Shown piece by piece: positions 1-9,775 of a stretch of 64,000 bases of DNA; the first letter of the stretch is position 1, and every line of letters starts with the position of its first letter. This DNA comes from Ottelia alismoides (lineage: Eukaryota > Streptophyta > Magnoliopsida > Alismatales > Hydrocharitaceae). The position numbers and the translations under genes were made by a program. The notes beneath the pieces were generated by a model. The model was given only the letters and a program-made list of their open reading frames with translations, made no database searches and had not been told where the DNA came from. The DNA lies in the NCBI GenBank assembly GCA_037367405.1, contig JAZKJV010006041.1, forward strand, positions 558,001 to 622,000, in the 5' to 3' direction.

Positions 1-655
1 CCTTATCTCCTAAGGCAAACTGGGTGGCCTTCAGCCGGATATAATCTTGGCCAACATTGGGATGGCTAAGATTGTTGCAGACTAGTTCGAAGTCACGGAG
101 GAAAGTGTAAGGCTCTTCATTGAGGTTTCCGTTAAACTTCGGCAGCAGGCTAAGGAAGTGGGGCTTCAGCTCGAATGCCTGGTCGGGAACTGCAGGTGCT
201 AGCCAATTTTGGATCTCGTTCTCCGCCGGGTTGTAGGTATCGACCATTGGTCGGTCGATCCCTTCAGCTACTATTATCTGCCCCATTCGTGCAGTGAGAT
301 CAGCATTTTTCTGTTCGGCTTCAGCAAGGCGTCTAAGAATCTGTCTCATCTGGTCCTCATCGGGCGGCATCCTTGGCGGCTTTTCTCCCTCTAGTTCTGG
401 GGATTGGAAAATAAGGTCGGTGTTAGAGGGTGAATCAAGGAAGGGATTACCGAGGCAATGGTCTTCCTCGGTAATCTCAGAGGAGATAAAAGGGTTGGTT
501 TGAGAGTAACCACCCTGAGCAGGAGGGAACCAGGACTCAAGAGGGTCATGAGTCCTGGGTGGTCCAAGGTGCGCTCGGACCGAGAAAGACGAGTTACTTG
601 GGGGACTCATAGAGAGATCAGTGAACTGTGCGTCGAGATCTCCCCAGTCACTCAT
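1..655 (-). CDS. gag: Gag, N-terminal part (element Z), runs off the left edge
   Basis: An uninterrupted minus-strand frame runs from an ATG at 655-653 to the window edge, about 218 codons without a stop. The N-terminus (MSDWGDLDAQF) is Ser/Pro/Gly-rich. A short charged, probably coiled-coil stretch follows (MRQILRRLAEAEQKNADL). After that comes the core of plant gypsy Gag, recognisable by FELKPHFLSLLPKFNG and EEPYTFLRDFELVC, which aligns with the broken gag of element B (FELKPQFLVLLPAFHG, EEPYIHLQQFSRIC). Gag would form the virus-like particle that packages the element RNA. The ATG is the first in frame and lies 94 nt downstream, in the sense direction, of the conserved leader hairpin. It is the only unbroken gag in the window, so Z is probably the youngest or best preserved element. 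Protease, RT and integrase would lie to the left, outside the window. Confidence 0.85.
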   Translation of the reverse strand, partial: MSDWGDLDAQFTDLSMSPPSNSSFSVRAHLGPPRTHDPLESWFPPAQGGYSQTNPFISSEITEEDHCLGNPFLDSPSNTDLIFQSPELEGEKPPRMPPDEDQMRQILRRLAEAEQKNADLTARMGQIIVAEGIDRPMVDTYNPAENEIQNWLAPAVPDQAFELKPHFLSLLPKFNGNLNEEPYTFLRDFELVCNNLSHPNVGQDYIRLKATQFALGDK

Positions 656-748
656 CTTGGTGAAGCTAGAAGAAGATAGGATCTAACTCCTACCTGAAGC
701 AAGCACAAGATCAATCCAAGACCCAGGATTCACACTCAACACAGTGAA

Positions 749-766
749 GGACTCAAAGTTGAGTCC
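749..766 (-). promoter_or_regulatory. Gag-proximal leader hairpin (Z)
   Basis: A perfect inverted repeat, GGACTCAA/TTGAGTCC, around a 2-nt loop. It is flanked by blocks conserved in the other elements: TTCAC..CAACACAGTGAAG on one side and TTATCTT on the other. It lies just 5' of gag on the sense strand. Position and conservation suggest a packaging, dimerisation or translation signal, which is inference. Confidence 0.5.
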
Positions 767-1199
767 AATTTATCTTGTAGTTTTTAAGTGTGATTTTCAA
801 GCAAATCTAGCAAGGATTACGCGGCCTAGAGGGAAGTCGGCTCAAAGCCGGATGCGTCTTCCCTGTTTATCCTGTCGTCTAAGATACCGCCGCTCCTTCC
901 TTTCTTCGCTCCTATCCCAAGCCGATGGATTCAGTGACCATGCCCCTATCTACCTGCAAGCAAGCGGAGGCTGACAAGGCCGGAACTTCACCCCGGGGGG
1001 TTACTGGCAGCTTGTCGCGAAGTACCGCAATTTCGCCCCTATCTACCTGAGACAGGCGGAGGCTACTTGGTACTAGTCAAAGAATCTGAAAATATCCGGC
1101 TCGTGATATTTGCTAGGATCAGTTAGAACGTGATATGGAAGACGGGGATTTGGGCTCTACCTTAGGGTGTTCACACACACTCAGGTAACCTCACTCAGC

Positions 1200-1447
1200 C
1201 TGAAAACAAGGTCGGGGATTAGTCTCCCGCAAACAATTTTCAGTTTTTATTCTCTTTTATTGGTCAATACTGTTAGCAGTGCCGGTTTTAAAGTTAGGTT
1301 ATCACTGTAATTAATCACCACAAAGCACGCCTATCGTACAGTCCCAATTTCCTTTTTAATTTAAGTGAGAAAAATCAGAGGGGGAAATCGAGAAAAGCCG
1401 ATGCAAGTTGAAATCAATGATGCGTATGCTAAGTAAAGAGTACTTAC
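1200..1447 (-). other. Predicted leader intron (Z)
   Basis: The sense strand has a donor ACT|GTAAGTA at 1447 and a pyrimidine-rich acceptor TTGTTTTCAG|G ending at 1200, giving 248 nt. Element E has the same arrangement with 255 nt. Predicted only from consensus sites. Confidence 0.4.
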
Positions 1448-2026
1448 AGTGATCCCTTCGCTTGTTGATGCAGGATGCAATACAGAATTGAAAACTTTAT
1501 TCTACATGCAAATGCAGGCAATGAAAGCCGCTCCTAGACAGGCAGTTCTATTAGCGTGAAGAACGGTTTAATTTGAACTAAGTCCTGCGGTCTAGGTGCG
1601 TCTTTTATGTGTGTTGTGTGGTCCTATTGATTACGAGCACAAACAAGTCCTAGATTGGCTCGAGGAGCCGCTAGTGCAAGCTAAATTACCAATCACCCAC
1701 ACAGCACACGGGACACGGTTTCCACTATATTTACACGCGCGAGCTCCCAAACGGGAACCGCTGGAAATAATGCAAAAGAAAAATAAAATAAAAAGTACAA
1801 TGCCTCTCTTTCTCTCAACACACTTTAAATGCTAAGTCCTTGAAGCGTCGCCGACTCCTCGCGGTCCTCGCACAAAAATGAAATAGAGGTCAGAGAGTGA
1901 CACCAAAAATAATGCAAAAAGAAAACAAATAAGAGAAATAATTACAAGAAAAACCGGGGGTCAGACTACCCGGGGATTAGAAATCAAACACTTCAAAAAT
2001 ATGCTAAAATTAACCTAAGCCGTGCC

Positions 2027-2044
2027 TCCCCGGCAACGGCGCCA
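2027..2044 (-). promoter_or_regulatory. Primer-binding site, tRNA-Asp (Z)
   Basis: The sense strand reads TGGCGCCGTTGCCGGGGA, complementary over 18 nt to the 3' end of plant tRNA-Asp(GTC), the primer known for Athila-type elements. Three bases separate it from the LTR edge at 2048. It sets minus-strand orientation and makes 2048-5548 the 5' LTR. Confidence 0.95.
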
Positions 2045-3063
2045 TTTTGATACGCCTCCCGCACCCTTACTTAATTCGGGCACATTAAAGTTCCAAATTA
2101 ATGTTAAGTGTTCGTTGCAGTCGGATACGAGAGATTAATCAAAAACCACTTCAGACAGATTTTGGTCAATTTTAAGCGGTGATATTTTTTTACTTGGTGG
2201 AGTCCAAGGTCGATCTCAGGGAGGCAACTGTCTCCTTAGGCGGATCACAGCAATTTTCAAGTGTTGATGTTCGAGGGTCAATTTTTTTGGTCTTTTTATT
2301 TCTTATGCAGACATATGCAGACAAATCTTAGCCAATTTAACTTTAAATTTAATTGATGTATCAAACGAAGTCCAAAAATAATGAAAATTGGCCAGACGAT
2401 TATGTATGATGAAAATGACCAACACTAATGTTTTTGGAATTTTTCGACTCAAAATAATTTTTCAGTGAATTAAATAAACAGACAGAGTGATTTTCAGTGT
2501 TTAATTTTTAATAAATATCAAATCACAATTTTTCCAAGAACTAAAATTATCCTAGGAGGGTCTAATGATCAGGGACCTAGGAAAATTAACAGAACTTAAA
2601 TTTACTGTGAAATGAATTAATTAAAATTAATTCAAGAAAATCACTAAACTATTTATTTAGGCCTCGTTATGCGTGCAAATGATATGAAATTTTTATGGAG
2701 TGTTAAAAATGATGTCCTTAAGCTACTGTGAATTTTTGGTGATTTTTGAAGGCACAGATAATTAACTAAAAATCAAAAGGCATCACTGGGCAAAATATGT
2801 CACAAATGAACCATTTAATTTATAAATAATTCAAGCAAGCCAACAAAAATCAAACACGTGTTCTAATAGATAGAGGACAAAATTTCCAACAACATGCAAT
2901 TTTTAGAATCTCAAAATGATGAAAAATGCACTCTAGGGACACGTGCAAACACAAGGGCGTAAATGCAATACTGGAAATTAAAATTTCAACAATTAAATAT
3001 GCTGACAGGGACTAAAATGCAATTACCGATAGCATGCAGGACTTCTATGCAATTTTTCCACGA

Positions 3064-3171
3064 GACACGTGCTCCTCACGTGGTGTCTGCTTCACAGGGA
3101 CCTTTTTGCAATTTCTGAAAGCTTCAGGGGTGTCTGTGCAAATAACCCAGGCCGCACGTGCTCCTCACGTG
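3064..3171 (-). promoter_or_regulatory. Two paired CACGTG modules (Z LTR)
   Basis: CACGTG-CTCCT-CACGTG occurs at 3066-3082 and again at 3155-3171. Each pair is two G-boxes and also, because CACGTG is palindromic, a hairpin. The module lies about 1.1 kb downstream of the TATA box and recurs in the LTRs of A, B, D and E. Confidence 0.55.
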
Positions 3172-3724
3172 GGGCGACCTAGGTTCGGAGGGCGTCGGAG
3201 GCTCGGATTGAGGCTCGGGTCCTCTGGAGGTTCGGACCAGCCTCGGTCCAGCTTCGGGTCACCCGAGCCTAGGCTTGGAGGCCGAGGCTCGGATAAGGAG
3301 ACGTGGCGGCCTGAAGGCCCTTGGATCAAGATGGATCCAAGGGATGTCGATGAAGACGCGTGGCGGCTGGAGCGTCGTCCGATCTGAGGTGTGATTAACG
3401 GTCGAGGATAAGGGCGGCGAGGGGACGCGTGGCGAGGCGAGGACCGTTCGATCAGATGATCGACCGGTTGCTGCTTCTTCTTCTCTAACGGTCCTCCGCC
3501 ACCTGCGGAGGAGAGGGCGGTGCTCCGGTGAAGGTCGCCTAGCTCCACCCGATCCTCCAGATGCCGATGAAGCTCTCCGAGTTGTCGGAGGTATCCCAGC
3601 AGGAGCGTGACGATGCGGCGGAGGCGCTGATGGTCTCAGGAGCCACGGGGGGCGCCTGGAGATGGATGACGATGAAGCTCGAAGTTGTCTCCGGTGAAGC
3701 TCCGGCCAATGAAGGAATGAGATC

Positions 3725-4030
3725 CTGCAGGGGTTAGAAGAGGTAGCCGAAGCGTGCAGGTGTTCGTGGAGGAGAGTGGAGTGATCGGCGAGGCCTGAGG
3801 CGAAGGGAGGTGGTCGGGTGACGGAGCTCCGGCCAGGTGGCGGAGCTGAAGGTCGATGGCTGGTGAAGTAGAGTGTCTGAAGGTGTAGAGAGGCCCGCGA
3901 GGATCAGAGCTTCAACACGAAGCTCATCGGAGTGATTAGGAGGCGCGAAGATGGCTGATGACGGCGAATAAAAGCGGAGAAAATCCAAGAAAAAGAAGAA
4001 GAAGATTGGAGCATGGATGGAGGGAGTTAC
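3725..4030 (-). other. Predicted intron in LTR leader (Z)
   Basis: Sense donor CAG|GTAACT at 4030, 240 nt past the TATA box, and acceptor CCTGCAG|GATC ending at 3725 (306 nt). A, B and D have intron-like segments of 369-381 nt in the equivalent place. Consensus-based prediction. Confidence 0.35.
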
Positions 4031-4269
4031 CTGGGGATTGGGGCTCAGCTTTGAGCTCCAGGTCGTCGCTCAAGGGATCGGTAAGGTCCCGAGCTCTAGC
4101 AGCTGCTCGAGGGAGGCTGCGGCACGGCGGAGGTAGCCGTGGATCTCGCCGGAATTAGATCTCTGTCGTCGCTCGACAAATCGACCAATTGCTGTCACCA
4201 ACAGGAAGCTTGGAGCTCGAGGGACCTCCCTGGAGTGGCGGATGGCGAAGAATGTGGCCGGAGAGGGGG

Positions 4270-4277
4270 TATTTAAA
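4270..4277 (-). promoter_or_regulatory. TATA box (Z LTR)
   Basis: Sense TTTAAATA within GC-rich surroundings, placed like the TATA boxes of the other LTRs, at the U3 edge of the GC-rich block. Confidence 0.5.
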
Positions 4278-5548
4278 GGATGAAGGTTACGGCTGGAATG
4301 GAGATGGGGCGAGGTTTATGGAGTTCGTGGGAGAGAGCTGGAGGTTGACGTGGCTGACGGAGTAGCTGGCGAGGATAAGGGATGAGTGGGGGCCATCGTG
4401 GAGGTTGTGGATCTCGGCGACGGTGGAAGGAGCGCTGCCAAGAATAGGAAGGGGGTGCCCCTCCCGCAAGGCAGAGATCGTGGGAGAGAGGGGCACCCGA
4501 GGTAGGAGACGAAGTCTCCACCGTTGGATCTTGTGATCCAACGGTGGTGATCGAAGCGAGATGAGCGGCTGGATGAAGATCTGGCCGTGGCGATCCGAGG
4601 GCGTAGCGAGCGCCACGTGGTGTGCTAAGGGCTCGGTACTGATGGATGGCTGAGATGGGAGTCGGGTGTTCAATCGTGTGGTCTAGGTGCCTGCGGGGCT
4701 AACGGCGCAGATGAAGAGATGAAGGCGCTATCGAAGGGCGCACGCGCTGCCACGTGGCGTGATGAGATTAAGGCGCGAGCGGACGATGGATATGAGGCGG
4801 GGGCTTTGATCCGACGGTCAATGTGAAGGGTGTACGTGGTAGCGGCTAGGCCGTTGGATCAGGACGACCATCCAACGGCGGAAGGTGAGGGCGGACGAGG
4901 CGAAGGGCAGCGGGCCGCGTGGCGCAATCAGAGGGCGCCACGTGGCCTGCTGTGAATGGCTGGAGGAAGAAACACGTGTAGGAAGAAGAGGAAGCCGAAT
5001 TTGGAAAAACTCAAAACATGAAAATTGTAGATCTTGATGAGATCTACAAGTTTCATGTTGACCAAAGACGGAAATGAGGTCAAATATGATACATAAATAC
5101 AAAGATACATAAATATGCATATGTAGTATACAAAATGACCCAAAAACCCAAGTTTCTCAAACAAGCTCCAATTTCAATGAAATTAGTCTCATTTTGAAGG
5201 TCTTTTAATAAGAAGTATTCTAGGAGTGAGTAGACCTAATTAGGGGCTTGTATGAGGGCTTTACAAGGGTTCTCAGGATGTTTGGGCTATTTTACAAGGG
5301 TGATTTTTTTTGGCATTCTTCCCTCTATTATTAAGGAATATATATATAGAGAAGAAGTTATTTGATGAAGAGGTATTTTACAGGGGATTTTTGGCTTCTT
5401 ATTTAAATGCAGATGAGCTGCTAAAATGCATGAATTATGGATGCATGCATGAGTGTTATTTATGCAAGATAAAAGGAAATATGCCTCTATTTTCTCGGGA
5501 ACAAGGCTCTATTTTTGACTTTTGATGTGATGAATCACAGATTCATCA

Positions 5549-5818
5549 GTCATCATGGTGCACGAGCTGAATGGAGTCTACGACGACCAAGAATGTATCT
5601 GGTTCGAGGTAAGGCTTCAGGAGTTGACCGTTGACGATGAATGGTTGTGCGTGAGGAGACAATTCTGATATAGCAATACTTCCATTGTCATACACTTCAC
5701 AAACTCGGAATGGCCCTGTCCACTTACTTTTTAATTTGCCTGGGAAGATCCACAACTTTGCATCAAATAACCACACCTTCTGTCCAACATCAAAGGTCTT
5801 TCGTCTGATGTGTCGGTC
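5549..5818 (-). pseudogene. pol: Integrase C-terminus of element B, cut off by element A
   Basis: The frame encodes the C-terminal DNA-binding part of integrase, with the GKLKSKWTGPF and VNGQLLKPYLE motifs typical of Athila/Tat integrases. Its N-terminal continuation is at 20293, 14.5 kb away; the same reading frame resumes there once element A and one copy of CGGTC are removed. Element D shows the uninterrupted sequence at 41260-41280. Z is inserted at the other end, and B's frame terminates in the first bases of Z's LTR. No chromodomain is visible. Confidence 0.88.
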
Positions 5819-7014
5819 TGATGAAAGGGAAAAATCGAGGGTCTAGATTTCTCACAAGGTGAGACATCCAGTCGATGCGGTGACCGCTCAATAAATCCCA
5901 AATCAATCAATAATTAACCCACAATAAATATGTGCAATGAATATTAAAAATGTGGAGTTAAAATTTATTGTAACTCTACATGCAAATGTGTATAGGTGTA
6001 AGTACAGGTAGAGGTCGAACACTGGGAGGCGAATGGTTGTATGTGTTGTGTAATTATTCAATCCCTTGTTCATATCCAATTATTGTTTTTGTGGGTTTTT
6101 GGTTTGTTTACATTTTTTATATATATATTTTTATAATTTTTTTTGTTTTTATATTTTATATTTTATATTTTCTTTTTATATTTTTAATTATATAATATAT
6201 ATAGATATAAACATAAAGAGATATATATATATACATATAAGAGGAGAGAGAGAGAAGTAATATAATATATAGATATACATATATAGATATAAATGCTTAA
6301 AATAGATAGATATAATATTTTTTTCTTTTAATATTGTTCTAATTTTTTTTCTGATTTTTATGTATTTTTAATTTCAAAAACGTCCCTAATATAGGACTAA
6401 TTAAATAACCGAATTAAACTTGGGTTTTAAAAATATAAAATAAACTCCAAAATTACCCAAATTAATTTTAACACATTAATAATAATATATAGATAAATAT
6501 AAAAGAGAAAAATGTATTTTTGGTATTTTTTAAGGATTTTTCTATTATTTTGTTGGATTTTGGAGCTTTCTGATTTTTTTGTTTTTTCTTTTTCATATTT
6601 TTAGGGTTTTTCAATTTCTGGACTCAATATAGATATAAATATACCATTTTTTTGTAATTTTTCAAAAACATTTTATAATTTTTTTTGTATTTTCTAATTT
6701 AAACAATACAAAAAGGGCTTCTTTTTCATTCTAATAATTAGGAAAAATGCAAAAAATGCGAAGTAAAATATGGGCGTGTAAGAACATCACATGAAACATC
6801 TATCCTGATTTTTCAGAATTTTTAGAAGCCTCATAGGTATTTTTAATAAATAGATAAAAGACACAAAATTTAAACAGCCTGGAAGGGGCATTTTTGCACA
6901 TAAAATAACTTCCAGGGGCATCAGTGCAAAAAGTCTAACAGAAATAAACATTTATTTAAACTTCTAGAACTATTTTACAATTTACAAAACCCGTTAGGGT
7001 TCGAGTGCAATTTT

Positions 7015-7049
7015 CACGCGCCTCATGTGGGATTGCACGTGAGGTGCGG
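7015..7049 (-). promoter_or_regulatory. Hairpin/G-box module (A 3' LTR)
   Basis: Contains one CACGTG. The arms are an imperfect version of those at 17581-17617 in the other LTR, where GCGCCTCAC and GTGAGGCGC pair perfectly. It sits where Z, B, D and E have CACGTG pairs. Confidence 0.45.
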
Positions 7050-7621
7050 AAGGACCAAAATGCAATTAAGGAAAGTACAAGGGTCCTAATGCAAAATTTA
7101 CAATTATTTTATAACGTGAAAATTTATTTACAGCATTAAACATTAAATAAAATAAAAAGCGGGGGTATAAGTGAAAATTACCCCCTCAGGCGCGCGATCC
7201 AACGGTTGGGCGTTCTTCACTTGACACGCGTCACCTCCTCCTCGCCGGATGACGCTTCGCCGATGAAGGGCTGAGATTAGATCAGCCGAGCTGATCCGAT
7301 GGTCGATGAAGAGCTCCATCCAACGGCTGGCTTCTGATCTGGGCTGGGATTACGATCGGACGGTGAAGACAAAGGCTCGAAGAACAGGGAAGAACTCCCC
7401 CTTCTCCGACCTTCGATCCGATGCTGCACTCTCTTCCGACGCTCCCTCGGGCTTCTGATGCTCCAAAAAGCTTCCTGGGAGCCTACTCTGTCGCTTGAGG
7501 TGCTCAAGAGAGCCGGAGGCTCACCGGAGCGGTCCAGCGGAGTCAGTGAAGGTTGAGGCTCCCAGGTACCTGTAGAAGAATCAAAATCGACCCCAACGGG
7601 GGTCCTTTGGCCTCCCAGCAC

Positions 7622-7990
7622 CTGCATGAAAGCTCAGGGTGCAAAGACAAGGGGCTGGGGGTTTTATTTGGGTCAAATGAGCGAAGGAGGACGCAGGGCG
7701 GTGATCTCCGGCAAAGGGCGGAGTAAGAGATCAGATCTCCGGATCGGATGAGGATCTGGGTGAATAAAAATGCCTGGGGCGTAGGAAAATGGAAGGGTGA
7801 GGAGATGGAGGAGAGAGAGTGGTCAGAACACGGCGGGAGTACTGTGAATGGGTTCGCCGGAGCGTAGCTCCGGCGAACTACGGGTAACCAAACCTACGCT
7901 AATTCTAACTACTAAACTCTAATTAAAATATAGAAATGAAATGCAGGAATGAAATCTAACTAAGAAATGTAAAAGGCGCAACTCTTATAC
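7622..7990 (-). other. Predicted intron in LTR leader (A 3' LTR)
   Basis: Sense donor CAG|GTATAAG at 7990 and acceptor TTTCATGCAG|GTG ending at 7622, 369 nt. The 5' LTR has the same sites (18190-18558, 369 nt). D's equivalent is 370 nt. The donor is 181 nt past the TATA-like box. Confidence 0.4.
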
Positions 7991-8170
7991 CTGAAGAAAC
8001 TCCAGGGAGCAGGACGGCTGCCGGAGCACCGCCGTGGGTGCAACCACTACCATCTCCAGCCGATTCAAGGTGCCGGCGGCATCCTCCTGTCACGAGGAGC
8101 ACACCTGTGACTGAATTCAAGGAAGAAAATGGGGCGAGGCTGACCAAACTTGGAGATATGGCATTGGTTC

Positions 8171-8180
8171 CTTATTTATG
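8171..8180 (-). promoter_or_regulatory. TATA-like box (A 3' LTR; copy at 18739-18748)
   Basis: Sense CATAAATAAG, in the same relation to the leader intron donor as the TATA boxes of B and E (180-183 nt). Confidence 0.4.
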
Positions 8181-9740
8181 CACAAAGAAGCACCCTTATT
8201 TGACCGGGCCATAGCGGCTGATCGACGATATGTACAAGGGCTCCAGGATCTCGGCGAGAATCACGGATGATCAGAGAATATTTTTCATGAAGGGATTGTT
8301 GTCGACGGAGCGACCAATCGAGCGGGAAAAATTGAGGAAATCGGGGGAATTGACGTGTCTGACGGAAGTCAGAGGCGCAGGGGGGAGTTGACCGGAGGTC
8401 AACACTCCCTGGCCCCTGATTGGCCCACATCAGCCCGAACTTGACCCATTTATTTCACATAATAAATGAATTAATTAGATTTTACTTATAAAATTAAAAA
8501 TGTTTTTAAATTAATGTAGAATTTATTTATGGATTTTATTTATTTTTTTGAAGTATTTTATTATGGATTTATTTTAATAATGTATTTATAAGTATATTTA
8601 TCTATATTTATTTTTATTTTGTTTATTTTATTTTATTATTTTATTTTCTTATTATATAAATTTATAACTTATTTTTATGAGTATAAATATATTTTTATTT
8701 AATTTTTATGAGTTTATTTACATTTTTAAATAAATAAGTATATGTATATGTAGGTATACTTATAGGTATTTTACCTATATATTATATACATTTTATTTAT
8801 TTAATGAATTTTATTTGTTTTTATTTTGGATTTGTATTTTTAATGAATTATATGTAATATTTACATTATTATAAAAATATAGACGAATAAATAATAAAAG
8901 AATAAAATCCCCTTTTATTTATTTACATATAGATAGCATAGGTATTTTGTCTATGTAGCTTATAGACTTATTTTATTTTACAATTTCTTTTTGGTTTTCT
9001 TTTAATGTCAATATGTACATGTATTATATACATTATTGAAAAGACTCTAAAAATATAAATTTAAAGAAATAATAAATATTGAATAAAATGAATATTTTAA
9101 TCAGTCCTATATATACAAGGTGGGCCAAAAACCTAACTTCTACAGATGAACTAGAAAATTATGAAACCATTTTTATTAAATAGTTCTTGGGAAGCTATAT
9201 ACAATTAAAGGTGAGTTTGGGTGATTTGGAGTTTTTATTTGCAAGATACGGGTTTGTGAAGTTGAGATTTTGGCTTTTTATTCTAGGTATAAAATGTACA
9301 TTGAGTGTTATTTTTACAAAAACTTAATTTTGTATTTTTATTTACATTATTATCTAAAACTTTCATGTACAAAGTATTTTTATTTGATGAATAATTAATT
9401 AAATGCAAAATAGGTGCCAAAAATGCACAAATAAATGAATACATAAATGAGGTATTTATTGTACTATTGGCCCTTATCTCCCCCTACTTTATTCCTTGTC
9501 GACCAATTACATGCTGGCCTTGGTCTCGGGGTTAGGGTCATAAAATATTTGCAATATTTTATTCCTTTTTCTTTTCTTCTCTTTATTCTATAATTTTGGC
9601 ATTAAAAACCTTATTTAATGTACATTTAATACAATGAATCATGAATGCTTTTATATACAAATTAATGCTATTTACATGCATTTGCTGGGGTTTTTAAGGC
9701 CAAAATGATAGAATAAAGGTGATGAAATGGAGATTCATCA

Positions 9741-9775
9741 TCCCCCTATACTTGCCTTTGCTAGTCCCTAGCAAA
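9741..9775 (-). promoter_or_regulatory. Polypurine tract with adjoining hairpin (A)
   Basis: The sense strand ends in AAGTATAGGGGGA directly against the 3' LTR: the PPT that primes plus-strand DNA. Immediately 5' of it is a hairpin, TTTGCTAG/CTAGCAAA (9757-9775), with a GGGAC apical motif. E has the same arrangement with a different stem (44851-44868). Confidence 0.85.

Larger units (their letters stand above)
656..2026 (-). other. 5' untranslated leader of element Z
   Basis: Non-coding DNA between the PBS and gag of Z. It contains the gag-proximal hairpin (749-766) and an intron-like segment (1200-1447). The blocks around 1320-1470 recur at the same place in elements A, B, D and E; examples are the motif GTCCCAATTTCC and a TGTAAGT donor-like site. 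The short open frames here are on the wrong strand and resemble nothing known. Confidence 0.7.
2048..5548 (-). repeat. 5' LTR of element Z (3.5 kb)
   Basis: Bounded by TGATAC next to the PBS and by GATTCATCA at 5548, i.e. TG...CA ends. An AT-rich part (2050-3050) is followed by a GC-rich block (about 3150-4970) and then U3. It contains a TATA box (4270-4277), a predicted intron (3725-4030), two CACGTG pairs (3064-3171), and inverted GATCCAACGG-type motifs at about 4518-4546 and 4851-4881. The right end abuts B's integrase; the expected duplicated target is GTCAT (5549-5553), whose partner is off-window. Confidence 0.9.
5819..9740 (-). repeat. 3' LTR of element A (3.92 kb)
   Basis: Runs from TGATGAAAGG to GATTCATCA. 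AT-rich at 5900-7180, GC-rich at 7180-7900 and 7980-8440, then AT-rich U3. A 116-codon minus frame at 7277-7627 is not called: in the 5' LTR copy the ATG is TTG. The U3-side block near 9120-9180 (CCAAAAACCTAACTT) recurs in the other LTRs. Confidence 0.95.

Noticed and set aside
1596..1835. Host plant gene in the inter-element stretches
   Set aside because: Every stretch is accounted for by an LTR, leader or element body. No host-like exons were recognised.
2027..2044. tRNA-Asp gene fragments (also at 16338, 28676, 36519, 50220, 61095)
   Set aside because: Only the 18-nt 3' end matches, always beside an LTR. These are primer-binding sites on the minus strand; no cloverleaf is present.
7277..7627. 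116-codon ORF in A's 3' LTR leader
   Set aside because: In the 5' LTR copy the ATG is TTG, and the supposed start lies on the predicted splice acceptor. No relation to known proteins seen.
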